Below are positions 34,965 through 43,813 of a stretch of DNA of 64,000 bases, piece after piece (within the stretch, counting starts at the first letter, position 1; every line of letters starts with the position of its first letter). The stretch spans positions 186,001 to 250,000 of the forward strand of contig JAHBVS010000001.1 of assembly GCA_019637445.1 (NCBI GenBank). Direction: 5' to 3'. Made by a program: the position numbers and the translations under genes. Source of the stretch: Gemmatimonadaceae bacterium (GTDB lineage: Bacteria; Gemmatimonadota; Gemmatimonadetes; Gemmatimonadales; Gemmatimonadaceae). The notes below the pieces were generated by a model. That model had not been told where the DNA came from. It worked only from the letters and a program-made list of their open reading frames with translations, and ran no database searches.

Positions 34965-35876
34965 CTAGCCCGAGGCAATCGAGTACCCTGCCCCGTCAAA
35001 CCGGGCCAGGCCGCTGAGCTCTAGTCTCACCAGGGAATTGGCAACCTGCTTTAATGGCAGCCCAACGCTGAAGGCGAGATCGTCCGCAGCCATGGGAAGC
35101 GAGCCGAGCATACCGAGCAGGGAGCGGTCGATTGAACCGTCTGCCTCGACTGGATGGTGATCCGGCGCCTCGTGGATTCCACGCTCAATGTTGGCAAGTC
35201 CAGCTTTTCCACACAGCGCCAACATGTCCTCCACGCTGGCCACGATATGCGCTCCATCGCGGATTAGATGGTTCGCACCCGCGGAGCGCGGATCGTCTAT
35301 AGGTCCAGGAACGGCTGCGACATTTTTTGACAGTTCGTTGGCCTGAGAGGCCGTATTGATTGCGCCGGACTTGAAGCCAGCCTCCACGACGATGGTAGTC
35401 GAAGCCAAGGAAGCAATGAGCCGATTCCGGCGCGGGAAGCAGCCCGGAAAGGCACGGGTTCCCGGTTCCTGTTCTGAGATCACGGCTCCGGCGTCTTGGA
35501 TGGCCCGGTGCAGCGTCCGGTGCCCCACCGGATAGGGCACGTCCACGCCAGTGCCCAACACGGCAATGGTCCGTCCACCGGCCTCCATACAGGCCTCGTG
35601 TGCGGCGGCATCGACTCCCCGGGCCATGCCACTGACCACCACGAGGCCGGCACGTGCGGCGGCGGCGGCGAGTCGACGGGCCGTCCGAATGCCGTAGGCC
35701 GAGGCCTCGCGGGTCCCGACAATGGCCACGCAGTCCGCCGCCGCCGCGTCCAGGACCGTCCTGTCGCCCAGCAGCCAGAGCCCGTTGGGGGGCTGCCGAG
35801 TGTCACGGAGGCAGCTGGGCAGCGCCTCGCGCGGCAGGCGGAGCGGGCTCCGCTCGACGCCCGCCGGCCCAGTCAT
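34965..35876 (-). CDS. dprA: DNA-processing protein DprA
   Basis: 303 residues from ATG overlapping the obgE stop (ATGA). Rossmann-like core with VAIVGTREASAYGIRTARRL, SGMARGVDAAAHEACMEAGG, LGTGVDVPYP and PRRNRLIASLA; the C-terminal winged helix is present (about 235-300). DprA loads RecA on incoming ssDNA in transformation. GC is lower than the neighbours. No com genes are in view. Confidence 0.94.
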   Translation of the reverse strand: MTGPAGVERSPLRLPREALPSCLRDTRQPPNGLWLLGDRTVLDAAAADCVAIVGTREASAYGIRTARRLAAAAARAGLVVVSGMARGVDAAAHEACMEAGGRTIAVLGTGVDVPYPVGHRTLHRAIQDAGAVISEQEPGTRAFPGCFPRRNRLIASLASTTIVVEAGFKSGAINTASQANELSKNVAAVPGPIDDPRSAGANHLIRDGAHIVASVEDMLALCGKAGLANIERGIHEAPDHHPVEADGSIDRSLLGMLGSLPMAADDLAFSVGLPLKQVANSLVRLELSGLARFDGAGYSIASG

Positions 35877-36880
35877 CCCGTGGGGACCTCGCCGGCCGCC
35901 TTGCGGAGCTCCAGCAGCTTGCTCCACCAGGCCGACTTGAGCGGGTCCAGACCCATGCGGCCCGGCGCCGAGATGGAGTAGAGGCCGAAGGCTCCCGGTG
36001 CCTCGATGTCGGGCACGAAGTCCTCGCCCAGCAGGTCGAGCTTGGTGAAGACCACGCAGTGGGGCTTGGCGGCCAGCTCCGCGGAGTGGCTCTCGACCTC
36101 GCGACGCAGCTGGTCGTACTCTGCCTGCCAATCCATGGCGTCAATCGGGATCAGGAAGGCCAGCATCCGCGTGCGCTCAATGTGCCGTAGGAACTGCAGG
36201 CCCAGCCCCTTGCCGGTGTGCGCGCCTTCGATGATGCCCGGGATGTCAGCAACCACGAAGGTCCGCGAGCCGGACATCTGCACCACGCCCAGGTTCGGGG
36301 CGAGGGTCGTGAACGGATAGTCCGCGATCTTGGGCCGCGCTGCGGAAATCACCGAGAGCAGCGTCGACTTCCCCGCGTTCGGCTGGCCCACGAGGCCGAT
36401 GTCCGCAATCAGCTTGAGCTCGAGCTCCAGCGTGCGGATCTCGCCTTCCTCGCCCGGCTGCCACTCGCGCGGGGCCTGGTGCGTGGCGGTGGCGAAGAAG
36501 GAGTTCCCCTTCCCGCCCCGGCCGCCCTTGGCCACGACGAACTCCTGCCCGTGCTCGAGGATCTCTCCGAGCCGCTGGCCGGTGTCACGGTCGCGAATGA
36601 CGGTGCCCGGCGGCACCGGAAGGATCACGTCCTGTCCCGAGCGGCCGGTCTTGTTCGAGCCCATCCCGTGCTCGCCGCGCTCCGCTTCCCAGTGGTCGCG
36701 GTAGGTGAAGTCGAGCAGCGTGGAGAGGTTGGCATCCCCCCGGACGATGACGTCACCGCCCTTGCCGCCATCGCCCCCGTCGGGGCCACCCATGGGGGCA
36801 AACTTCTCGCGGCGGAAGGAGGTGCAGCCAGAGCCGCCGATGCCGGCGGTGACGCGAACGGTGACGAGGTCGATGAACAC
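35873..36880 (-). CDS. obgE: GTPase ObgE/CgtA
   Basis: 335 residues. Gly-rich Obg fold (about 1-158), then a G domain with GQPNAGKSTLLSVIS (G1), a TTLAPNLGVV switch region, DIPGIIEGAHTGKGLG (G3) and FTKLDLL (NKxD-like). No OCT/TGS extension. It assists 50S assembly and the stringent response. GTG start with TAGATT ending 6 bases upstream and no Shine-Dalgarno. Confidence 0.96.
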   Translation of the reverse strand: MFIDLVTVRVTAGIGGSGCTSFRREKFAPMGGPDGGDGGKGGDVIVRGDANLSTLLDFTYRDHWEAERGEHGMGSNKTGRSGQDVILPVPPGTVIRDRDTGQRLGEILEHGQEFVVAKGGRGGKGNSFFATATHQAPREWQPGEEGEIRTLELELKLIADIGLVGQPNAGKSTLLSVISAARPKIADYPFTTLAPNLGVVQMSGSRTFVVADIPGIIEGAHTGKGLGLQFLRHIERTRMLAFLIPIDAMDWQAEYDQLRREVESHSAELAAKPHCVVFTKLDLLGEDFVPDIEAPGAFGLYSISAPGRMGLDPLKSAWWSKLLELRKAAGEVPTG

Positions 36881-36886
36881 GCGCGG

Positions 36887-36892
36887 AATCTA
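36887..36892 (-). promoter_or_regulatory. -10-like box, leaderless start (obgE)
   Basis: TAGATT ends 6 bases before the GTG at 36880. Confidence 0.4.
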
Positions 36893-36939
36893 ATGGCTCA
36901 GGGGGTTGGGCCCCATCCGCGTCTTGCCGGCGTCAGCCG

Positions 36940-37578
36940 TTACTTCCCGAGCACCCGCGCCAGCAGCAGTCGCGCGCGCTGCAGCGCCTCACCCTCAACC
37001 ACGCCCTCCAAGGCATCCAGCGTCGCCGTCACCTCGGCCGCCGCCGCTCCGGCGTTGAGCGCGCCGTGCAGGTGCGAGTGCAGCTGCCGGTCCTGCCCGG
37101 TCGCCACGCAGGCCGCCACGATACAGAGCTCGCGCAGGCGCAGCTCCAAGCCCGGACGGGAGAGGATCTTGCCGTAGCCCTCGACGATCATCCACTCGTC
37201 CAGCGCCGGGTGCAGGTGCCGGATGTTCTCGCGCAGCTTCGTATAGAACTTTCCGTAGACCGTCTCGCAGGTCTGCTCGCCCTGCAGGCGCCAGCGATGC
37301 AGGTCGGGCGCCGGCAGGTCCTCGTGGGCCGGCGCAGCGATGCCGCTGACCTTTCGCCATTCGCGTGACGCGTTGAGCGCGCGCGGGAAGCCCGCGAACA
37401 GATAGGCCTGGAGGATGGCCTCCTCCACCCAAGGGGTCGGCGTGGCAGCGTCCAGCGCGTCCTGGCAGGCCGCGCGCACGTCCGCCTCCGAGCCTGCGGC
37501 GATGCGCGCCGAGAGCCGCGTCAGCGCGACGACTTCGGCCGTCAGCGGCGAGGCTGCGCCAGCCTGGCCGCCGCTCAC
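36940..37578 (-). CDS. Carboxymuconolactone decarboxylase family protein
   Basis: 212 residues, a CMD/AhpD-like all-helical domain. The core helices include RLRELCIVAACVATGQDRQL and HSHLHGALNAGAAAAEV, with two Cys three residues apart (CIVAAC) rather than the CxxC of peroxidase-active AhpD, so redox activity is doubtful. The start overlaps the asparaginase stop by 4 bases. Function unknown. Confidence 0.75.
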   Translation of the reverse strand: MSGGQAGAASPLTAEVVALTRLSARIAAGSEADVRAACQDALDAATPTPWVEEAILQAYLFAGFPRALNASREWRKVSGIAAPAHEDLPAPDLHRWRLQGEQTCETVYGKFYTKLRENIRHLHPALDEWMIVEGYGKILSRPGLELRLRELCIVAACVATGQDRQLHSHLHGALNAGAAAAEVTATLDALEGVVEGEALQRARLLLARVLGK

Positions 37579-38570
37579 GCGCTCAGCGCCCCACGCACTT
37601 CGCCCACCTGCTCCCCACGCGTGTTGCGCAGCGGGCGCGCGACGAACTCCGCGAGCCGCGGCGGCAGCTCGGCGGGCAGTACGCTCAGCTGTTGCAGCGC
37701 GTGCAGTACCGCGACGTGCTGCGCACGGATCGCCCCATCCTCGACCTTGATGGCCAAGCCCACGCCGAGCGCCGGCACCGCCACGCAGTGCACGCCTTCG
37801 GCGCCCACCTTGGCCAGCACCGCGCCCTCCGTCTCCTCTATCAGCACGGTGTCGAAGCGGTCCGTGCCGCCGAAGAGCACGGGATGCTGACGAATGGCCG
37901 CCGCCGTGCGCGCGGGCAGCTCATCGCCCGAGTGCACGGCGCGTCCCCAGCGTGCGTAGGCGAGCGCCATCCGGTCCAGCGGCAACGCCATCACGGTGAC
38001 GCCGCAGCCATCCACCGCGACCGGCATGTCATCGAGCGGGACGCCGGACCAGGCCGAGACCTCGCCGAGGCAGCCGCGCTGCACGGGATGATCGACGTGC
38101 TCGTAGCCTTTCGTCGCCCAGCCGGCGTGCTTGGCGCGGGCGAGCATCGCGGAGTGCTTGCCGGAGCAGTTGTTGTGCAGTCGTGTGGGCGGCGCACCGG
38201 ATTCGCGCAACAGCCGCGACCCGCGCGGCGACAACGGCTCGTGCGGGCCGCAGGCCAGATCGCCCTCCTCGAGCCCGAGTGACGACAGCATCCGCTGCGC
38301 CACCGCGACGTGCTCCGGTTCCCCGCCGTGCGACGCGCACGAGAGCGCCAAGGCCTCGGAGTCCCAGCCGCACTTGTCGAAGCCACCGTCGGCGAGGAAC
38401 GGCAGCACCTGGAAGGGCTTGGCGCAGGAGCGCCACATCGTAACGACCGCGGAATCGCGCGCGGCGGCGATGAGCACATCGTCCGCGCCGATGACGGCGG
38501 CGTGTACGCGATGCCGCGATTCGACGACATCGCCGCGCGTGACTTCGACGTCGAGACTGAGGGCGTGCAT
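37575..38570 (-). CDS. L-asparaginase II (Rhizobium-type)
   Basis: 331 residues of the PF06089 type, unrelated to AnsA/AnsB. Signature segments WRSCAKPFQVLPF, CASHGGEPEHV and NNCSGKHSAML are present. It should hydrolyse Asn to Asp and ammonia, although some members act on other amides. TAGCTT ends 9 bases before the ATG, inside the end of the upstream gene. Confidence 0.85.
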   Translation of the reverse strand: MHALSLDVEVTRGDVVESRHRVHAAVIGADDVLIAAARDSAVVTMWRSCAKPFQVLPFLADGGFDKCGWDSEALALSCASHGGEPEHVAVAQRMLSSLGLEEGDLACGPHEPLSPRGSRLLRESGAPPTRLHNNCSGKHSAMLARAKHAGWATKGYEHVDHPVQRGCLGEVSAWSGVPLDDMPVAVDGCGVTVMALPLDRMALAYARWGRAVHSGDELPARTAAAIRQHPVLFGGTDRFDTVLIEETEGAVLAKVGAEGVHCVAVPALGVGLAIKVEDGAIRAQHVAVLHALQQLSVLPAELPPRLAEFVARPLRNTRGEQVGEVRGALSA

Positions 38571-38579
38571 ACGCTGGGG

Positions 38580-38585
38580 AAGCTA
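38580..38585 (-). promoter_or_regulatory. -10-like box, short leader (asparaginase)
   Basis: TAGCTT ends 9 bases before the ATG at 38570 and overlaps the stop codon of the upstream glycosyltransferase. Confidence 0.3.
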
Positions 38586-39734
38586 GCGCAGCGCGCGCAG
38601 CAATGCCGCCGTGCGCGCCGCGGCGTTGGCCCAGGTGAAGGTCGCAGCGCGCTCGAGGCCCCGCCGCACGCGCACGGCGCGCGCGCCCGTGTCGTTGGTT
38701 AGCGAGGCGACAGCGTTCTCCATCGCCCGGGCGTCGTCGAATGGCACCACGATGCCGGCGTCACCGACAACCTCGGGCAGTGGCGCGCTGTCCACCGTCA
38801 CCACCGGCGTGCCGCAGGCCATCGCCTCGAGTGCAACCATCCCAAAGCCTTCCTCGCGACTCCCGATCAGCAGCGCCTCGGCGCCGGCGTAGATGTCCGC
38901 CAAGGCCTCGTCGGTCACGCCGGCAACGTCGTGCACGCGGTCCGCCACGCCAAGCAGCAGGGCCAGCGCGCGCAGCGTCTTCAGGTGAGGGAAACGCTCG
39001 CCGACCATCACCAGGTGCAGTTGCGGATCCTGTGCCGCGAGCGATGCGAATGCCTGAATCGCGGTTTCCAGTCGTTTGTGTGGCTTCTTGTTCGCGACCG
39101 TGAGCAAGTAGCGGGCGCCGGCAGGCAGGGCCAACGCCGTGCGCGCCTCGGGAATCGCGCGCATCGGCCCACCACGGTGTCCGCGCGCCAAGAATACCTC
39201 GGCGACGCCGTGCGGCACGACGTGCAGCTTCGCCGCGGCATCCGTGAACTCCTCGCGAATGCGTGCGGCGGAGCCTTCGGAGCCCGTGAGCAGCGCGCCG
39301 CTCGCGGCGATCATTCGCCCCATCCACGTGCGCGCCACGGCGCGACGTGCCGCGGCCTTTGGTCCCTGCCCTTCAAACGCGATGAGGTCGTGCAGCGTGG
39401 TCGCGCAGGGTGTAGCGGACCACGCGCCGTCCCAGTGCGGGAACCAAGTGACGTGCGGCACGCCAACGGCCTGACGCACCGCGTCCCATTGCAGCGGCAC
39501 CTGCCAAGCGTAGCGCGCGTGCGGGAGCGGGACCACGCGCGGCCTTCGCTTAAGCGTGGCGAGGAATGGCTCCAAGGCCTCGGCGTCGCCGGCAAGCACG
39601 ATTTCACGGAAGTCGTCGCGATCGAGCAGGGCGCGCACCAACTCGCGCATGTAGCGACCGAGCCCCGAGCCGAACGGAGCGCGGGAGTCGACCAGCAGCG
39701 CGCGCGGGTCGGGCGCTTCGCGCTCAGCCGCCAC
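38583..39734 (-). CDS. Glycosyltransferase family 4
   Basis: 383 residues from GTG overlapping the cca gene by 11 bases. The N-terminus LLVDSRAPFGSGLGRYMREL and donor-site region IGSREEGFGMVALEAMACGTPVVT mark a GT4 (mannosyl/rhamnosyl-type) enzyme; LLTVANKKPHKRLETAI is also typical. Substrate unknown. Translationally coupled to cca, an unusual partner. Confidence 0.88.
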   Translation of the reverse strand: MAAEREAPDPRALLVDSRAPFGSGLGRYMRELVRALLDRDDFREIVLAGDAEALEPFLATLKRRPRVVPLPHARYAWQVPLQWDAVRQAVGVPHVTWFPHWDGAWSATPCATTLHDLIAFEGQGPKAAARRAVARTWMGRMIAASGALLTGSEGSAARIREEFTDAAAKLHVVPHGVAEVFLARGHRGGPMRAIPEARTALALPAGARYLLTVANKKPHKRLETAIQAFASLAAQDPQLHLVMVGERFPHLKTLRALALLLGVADRVHDVAGVTDEALADIYAGAEALLIGSREEGFGMVALEAMACGTPVVTVDSAPLPEVVGDAGIVVPFDDARAMENAVASLTNDTGARAVRVRRGLERAATFTWANAAARTAALLRALR

Positions 39735-41040
39735 GCGCGACCTCGGCCAACAGCGCCTCGCGCGTGTTGCGCGACGGATCCGCAAGCACGAAGTCGAGGA
39801 GTCGCGCCAACGCCTTGCCCATCGCGGGGCCAGGCGCGACACCAGCGCTGCGCAGGTCGTCGCCGTCAACGGCGAGGTCGCCGATCGTCAACGGGTCGCG
39901 GAACGCCGAGCGCAGTGCGCGGCGATACAGGGCGACGCCCGCCGCCCCCTCGGCGGCCGTGACGCCCTCCGCCTTGGCCCGCGCCCAGAGCAGGCGCGTG
40001 AGCCCGGGCACCATCAGGCGCCCGACGCGCGAAATCAGGCGTCGCAGTTCGACGGCCTCGGGCTGCGTTGCGGTGGCGTTGGGAAGATCGACAGTTGCCG
40101 CACGCGCCAGACGCCGCAGCGACTCGAACGTGACGGCGCCTGCCGCCTCCGCCAGCGTCAGCGTCGCGCGCAGTTCCACGTTCGAGAACTTGAGCGCCTT
40201 CAGCGTGCGCTCCAGCTCGTGCGCGGGCGCGGCGCCGGGCTCCACGAAGAGCGCGGCCAACCGCAGCATCCGCCGATCGGGACGTCGCGTCAACCCCGGC
40301 CGTGCCAGGTGATCCAGCGCCGCGAAACGCGCCCGCGGCGCGTCGGCAATCAACGGCACGAGCGCGCGCAGGATGCCCGCGTCGCGATAGCGCTCCATCG
40401 TCGCCGCGGGGCGCGCCACCTGGTCCATCACCTTCTCGAGCTCCTGCTTCACGCGCTCCATCGACAGCCGGCCGAGATGCGGCGCGCTCCCTTCGATCGC
40501 CGCCCAGGTCGCGGGCTCGATCGCGAAGTCGAAGCGGCCGGCGAACCGCAACGCCCGCAGTGCGCGCAGCCGATCCTCGCGCATGCGCTCGGCGGGCTCG
40601 CCCACGCAGCGCAACAGCTTGGCGCCCAGGTCCGCGCGCCCATCAAACGGATCGCGGATCTCCAAGCGCTCGGCGTGCACCGCGATCGCGTTGATCGTGA
40701 AGTCCCGGCGCGCCAAGTCCTCGTCCAGCGAGGCGCCGAACTTCACCACGGCGTGGCGACCGTCCGTCTCGACGTCGTGCCGGAACGTGGTCACCTCGTG
40801 CAGCACGCCCTCGCGGTCGAGCACACCGACGGTGCCGAACAGGAGGCCGACCGGAATCGTGCGACGGAAGAGCTTCTGCACCTGCTCCGGCCGCGCACTG
40901 GTGGCGAGGTCCCAGTCCAGCGTTTCGATGCCGAGCAGCGCGTCGCGCACGGCACCACCCACGCACCAGGCCTCGTGGCCGGCACGTTCCAGCGTGCGGG
41001 TGATCTCCTTCACGCTCTCGGGGGGCTGCAATCGGGTCAT
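39724..41040 (-). CDS. cca: CCA tRNA nucleotidyltransferase / poly(A) polymerase family
   Basis: 438 residues, class II nucleotidyltransferase with GGAVRDALLG, LDWDLATSA, RRDFTINAIA and EDRLRALRALRFAGRFDF. Without a phylogeny a CCA-adding role cannot be separated from poly(A) polymerase. The tRNA(CAT) gene in this window lacks an encoded CCA, which fits a need for CCA addition. TAGATT ends 9 bases before the ATG. Confidence 0.9.
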   Translation of the reverse strand: MTRLQPPESVKEITRTLERAGHEAWCVGGAVRDALLGIETLDWDLATSARPEQVQKLFRRTIPVGLLFGTVGVLDREGVLHEVTTFRHDVETDGRHAVVKFGASLDEDLARRDFTINAIAVHAERLEIRDPFDGRADLGAKLLRCVGEPAERMREDRLRALRALRFAGRFDFAIEPATWAAIEGSAPHLGRLSMERVKQELEKVMDQVARPAATMERYRDAGILRALVPLIADAPRARFAALDHLARPGLTRRPDRRMLRLAALFVEPGAAPAHELERTLKALKFSNVELRATLTLAEAAGAVTFESLRRLARAATVDLPNATATQPEAVELRRLISRVGRLMVPGLTRLLWARAKAEGVTAAEGAAGVALYRRALRSAFRDPLTIGDLAVDGDDLRSAGVAPGPAMGKALARLLDFVLADPSRNTREALLAEVARGG

Positions 41041-41049
41041 CGCGAGCGG

Positions 41050-41055
41050 AATCTA
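41050..41055 (-). promoter_or_regulatory. -10-like box, short leader (cca)
   Basis: TAGATT ends 9 bases before the ATG at 41040. Confidence 0.35.
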
Positions 41056-41949
41056 GCCTTCGCCGCGCACGCCGAGCACGAGGCCAGCCAGGACCACCGC
41101 GCCGCCCGCCAGCACGTGCGCGGCGGGGGTCTCGCCAATGCCGGGCAGCAGATACGCCAGCAGCGCCGCGCCCACGGGCTCGGCCAGCACCGCGAGACTC
41201 ACCACATAGGCCGGGACGTGGCGCAGACTCCAGTTGAAGCCGGTGTGTCCCAGCAGCATCGGCCCCAGTGCGATGCCAGCGAACAGCAGCCACTCGCGCT
41301 GCGCGAAGGGCCAGAGATGTGTTCCGGTCGCCGCCGCGAAGACCAGCAGCGCGAGGAGACAGGTCCCATAGACGAGCCCGACATACGGCCACAGCGAGAG
41401 CCGCTGCCGCAGCGAACGGCCGGCGAGGTAGTACAGCCCCACGGTGATCGCTCCCAGCAGGGCCAGCGCGTTGCCCAATGCAGCCGAGCCGGCAGGCCCA
41501 CCTGCACTGCCCCTCATTGCATCGCCAAGGCCGATGACGGCCGCGCCGGCGAGGCTGAGCCCAAGACCCAGCACCTGCACGCGGGTCGGCCGCTCGCGCA
41601 GCCAGAGCGCCGAACCGGCGACAATCACGACCGGATGCAGGTTCACCAACAACACGCTGGCCGCCACGCTGGTCATCCCCAGCGAGGCGATCCAGCTCCA
41701 GAAGTGCAACGCGAGCAGCACGCCGGCGCCGGCGGCCACGGCGAGGTCGCGGCGCGACAGCTGCCGCCACTCGCGCCATTCGCCGGTCACGAGCAAGGCG
41801 ATGGCGATCACCGCGAGCGCCAGGGCCAGCCGCCACACGGCGATCGCCAGGGGCTCCGCCTGCGCCAATCGCGCCAGCGGTCCCGAGATGCTGATGCCGA
41901 GGATGGCCGCGAGCAGCACGGCGGGCAGGATGCGCGGGCGCGAAGTCAC
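41053..41949 (-). CDS. EamA/DMT-family transporter
   Basis: 298 residues with about ten membrane segments in two EamA repeats, for example LPAVLLAAILGISISGPLAR and VLLALHFWSWIASLGMTSVA. Ten-helix drug/metabolite exporter; the substrate cannot be assigned. GTG start with TAGCTT 6 bases upstream. Confidence 0.88.
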   Translation of the reverse strand: MTSRPRILPAVLLAAILGISISGPLARLAQAEPLAIAVWRLALALAVIAIALLVTGEWREWRQLSRRDLAVAAGAGVLLALHFWSWIASLGMTSVAASVLLVNLHPVVIVAGSALWLRERPTRVQVLGLGLSLAGAAVIGLGDAMRGSAGGPAGSAALGNALALLGAITVGLYYLAGRSLRQRLSLWPYVGLVYGTCLLALLVFAAATGTHLWPFAQREWLLFAGIALGPMLLGHTGFNWSLRHVPAYVVSLAVLAEPVGAALLAYLLPGIGETPAAHVLAGGAVVLAGLVLGVRGEG

Positions 41950-41955
41950 GCGGGA

Positions 41956-41961
41956 AAGCTA
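41956..41961 (-). promoter_or_regulatory. -10-like box, leaderless start (EamA)
   Basis: TAGCTT ends 6 bases before the GTG at 41949. Confidence 0.4.
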
Positions 41962-42078
41962 CGGCGCGGCCACGACAATGCGGACGACCGACGTGTGGGC
42001 GAGCAGCCGCTGCGCGGCGCGGGCCTGCAGGCGCTGTGCCCCTTCCCTGCAACGCGGCACACTGGCCACCTTTCCCCG

Positions 42079-43071
42079 ATGCCCAAGGCCAAGCTCGCGC
42101 GCGAACGCCTCCAGCAGTTGCTCGACCTCGTCGAGACCCGCCGCCCGCGCATCGCCGTGCTCGGCGACGCGATGCTCGACCTCTACCTGCGGGGCGACGT
42201 CGAGCGCATCAGCCCCGAGGCGCCGGTGCCGATCGTCCGCGTGCGCGACCGCAAGTACGCGTTGGGCGGCGCCGCCAACGTGGCGCAGAACGTCTTGGCC
42301 ATCGGCGCGCGCTGCGAGTTGGTCTCGGTGGTCGGCCGCGACAGCGCCGGTGCGCAGCTGCGCGAGATGCTCACGGAGCGCGGCGCGGAGTCGCGTGGCC
42401 TTGTCGATGGCGACCGCCCCACGACCACCAAGACGCGCGTCGTCGCACGCAGCCAGCAGGTCGTGCGCCTCGACGAAGAAGTGGACGCCGATCTCTCGGG
42501 TGACGAAATCACGCGCGTGCTCGACGCCGTGCGGCGCGCGCTCGAGGCTGCGGACGCGCTGGTCCTCGAGGACTACAACAAGGGCGTGCTCGTGCCGTCC
42601 GTCATCCGCGCCGCGATGGACGCCGCGCGCGAGCGTGACCTGCCAATCGTCGTGGATCCCAAGTTCCGCAACTTCTTCGCCTTTGCGGGCTCGACGATCT
42701 TCAAGCCGAACCGCCGCGAGTTGGAGTCGGCACTCGGTGCGGCCGTCGAGCTCGGCGACCTCGCCGCGCTGCCCAACGTGCTCGAGCGCCTCGACACCCA
42801 ACACCTGCTGCTCACCTTGAGCGAACAGGGCATGGCCCTGCTCGGGCGCGATGGCTCCCTGGAGCGCATTCCCACGACGGCGCGCGAGGTCTTTGACGTG
42901 GTCGGCGCCGGGGACACGGTCACCGCGTATCTCGCGACTATGCTTGCTGTCGGCGCCTCGCCGCTCGAGGCCGCCATCATCGCCAACTATGCCGCGGGCG
43001 TGGAGGTCGGCAAGGCCGGCGCTGCGACCGTGGCGCCGGAGGAAGTCCTTGCTGCCTACGATGGTCACTAG
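42079..43071 (+). CDS. hldE: D-glycero-beta-D-manno-heptose 7-phosphate kinase
   Basis: 330 residues, a PfkB/ribokinase fold with YALGGAANVAQNVLAIGA near the N-terminus and DVVGAGDTVTAYLA near the C-terminus. It covers only the kinase half of HldE (RfaE domain I); the adenylyltransferase half is absent here and may be encoded elsewhere. It makes heptose-1,7-bisphosphate for LPS core or other glycans. No clear Shine-Dalgarno precedes the ATG. The frame is open far upstream, but that part is the antisense of cca and EamA. Confidence 0.9.
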   Translation: MPKAKLARERLQQLLDLVETRRPRIAVLGDAMLDLYLRGDVERISPEAPVPIVRVRDRKYALGGAANVAQNVLAIGARCELVSVVGRDSAGAQLREMLTERGAESRGLVDGDRPTTTKTRVVARSQQVVRLDEEVDADLSGDEITRVLDAVRRALEAADALVLEDYNKGVLVPSVIRAAMDAARERDLPIVVDPKFRNFFAFAGSTIFKPNRRELESALGAAVELGDLAALPNVLERLDTQHLLLTLSEQGMALLGRDGSLERIPTTAREVFDVVGAGDTVTAYLATMLAVGASPLEAAIIANYAAGVEVGKAGAATVAPEEVLAAYDGH

Positions 43072-43651
43072 GGGATCCCTGCTCTGCGCGCTCGCCGGCG
43101 CGCTGCTCCTTCCTGCGTCCGCCAGCGCTCAGCTCGGCTGGGCGCTCGGCGTTCGTTCGGCGAAGAGCGACCCCGCGATTCCCCAGTCGGGCGACCGCCG
43201 CGGCTACGAGGCGCGCGTCACCTACGACCGTGACCTGAACGAGCTTTTCGGCCTGCGCGCGGATTTTGGCTACAACCAGATGCAGTTCCAGCGCGACGAC
43301 TCGGTGCGCTTCCAGGTGTCGGAGAACGGCTTCGAGTTCGCGCTGATGGGGCGGCTGGAGGTGAGAAACGGGGCGCTCACGGGGCTGCACTCGACCTTTG
43401 GGCCGATCGCCTCGTTCCGCTCGGCTTGTGGCTCGTCGGGCCGCTTCGATTCCAATGGCCGCGTGCTCTGCGATACGCAGGAGTCGTATCTCACTGGGTT
43501 CGGCGTGGGCGTTGGGTATCGCTGGATGGCGTTTCTCACCAGCGATGTCACGGTCGAGGCGCGGTACCTCACCAATGTCACGGCGGCGCAGGGGCGTGAC
43601 TTGGTGGCGTTCTCGATTGGGGTGCGGCGGAGGGTTTCGGGATCGCCTTGA
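43061..43651 (+). CDS. Outer-membrane beta-barrel protein, small
   Basis: 196 residues from ATG overlapping the kinase stop by 11 bases. Signal peptide MVTRGSLLCALAGALLLPAS with ASAQ cleavage, then alternating strands ending VAFSIGVRRRVSGSP, like an eight-strand OMP. One Cys pair (SACGSS and RVLCDT) may form a loop disulfide. Function unknown. Confidence 0.75.
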   Translation: MVTRGSLLCALAGALLLPASASAQLGWALGVRSAKSDPAIPQSGDRRGYEARVTYDRDLNELFGLRADFGYNQMQFQRDDSVRFQVSENGFEFALMGRLEVRNGALTGLHSTFGPIASFRSACGSSGRFDSNGRVLCDTQESYLTGFGVGVGYRWMAFLTSDVTVEARYLTNVTAAQGRDLVAFSIGVRRRVSGSP

Positions 43652-43664
43652 GAACTCGAACTGA

Positions 43665-43735
43665 TTGCCACAGAGGCACAGAGACACAGAGGGGTTCGCG
43701 ATAGGTGCCTCGACCTCGGTGCCTCTGTGTCTTCT
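43665..43735. repeat. CACAGAGGCAC inverted repeat
   Basis: CACAGAGGCAC-rich left arm (43665-43692) and GTGCCTCTGTGTC right arm (43719-43731). Same family as the large palindrome at 32180-32430. It lies between the outer-membrane protein gene and the terminator of the convergent operon. Confidence 0.8.
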
Positions 43736-43757
43736 TTCTTTGGGACCAACGATGAAG

Positions 43758-43792
43758 GCAAAGCGGGCGCGGCCAGTTGGCCGCGCCCGCTT
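43758..43792 (-). terminator. Strong hairpin terminator, probably bidirectional
   Basis: Perfect 15-bp arms 43761-43775 and 43778-43792 with a two-base gap. On the minus strand it ends in CTTTGCC, 22 bases after the stop at 43814. It can serve both convergent units, although the U-run is short. Confidence 0.75.
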
Positions 43793-43813
43793 CACGTGCT
43801 GAACCCGTGGCTG

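Noticed and set aside
40219-42078. Long plus-strand frame upstream of the heptose kinase
   Set aside because: It is the antisense of cca and EamA, His/Arg/Gln-rich with no family signal; the kinase starts at the ATG at 42079.
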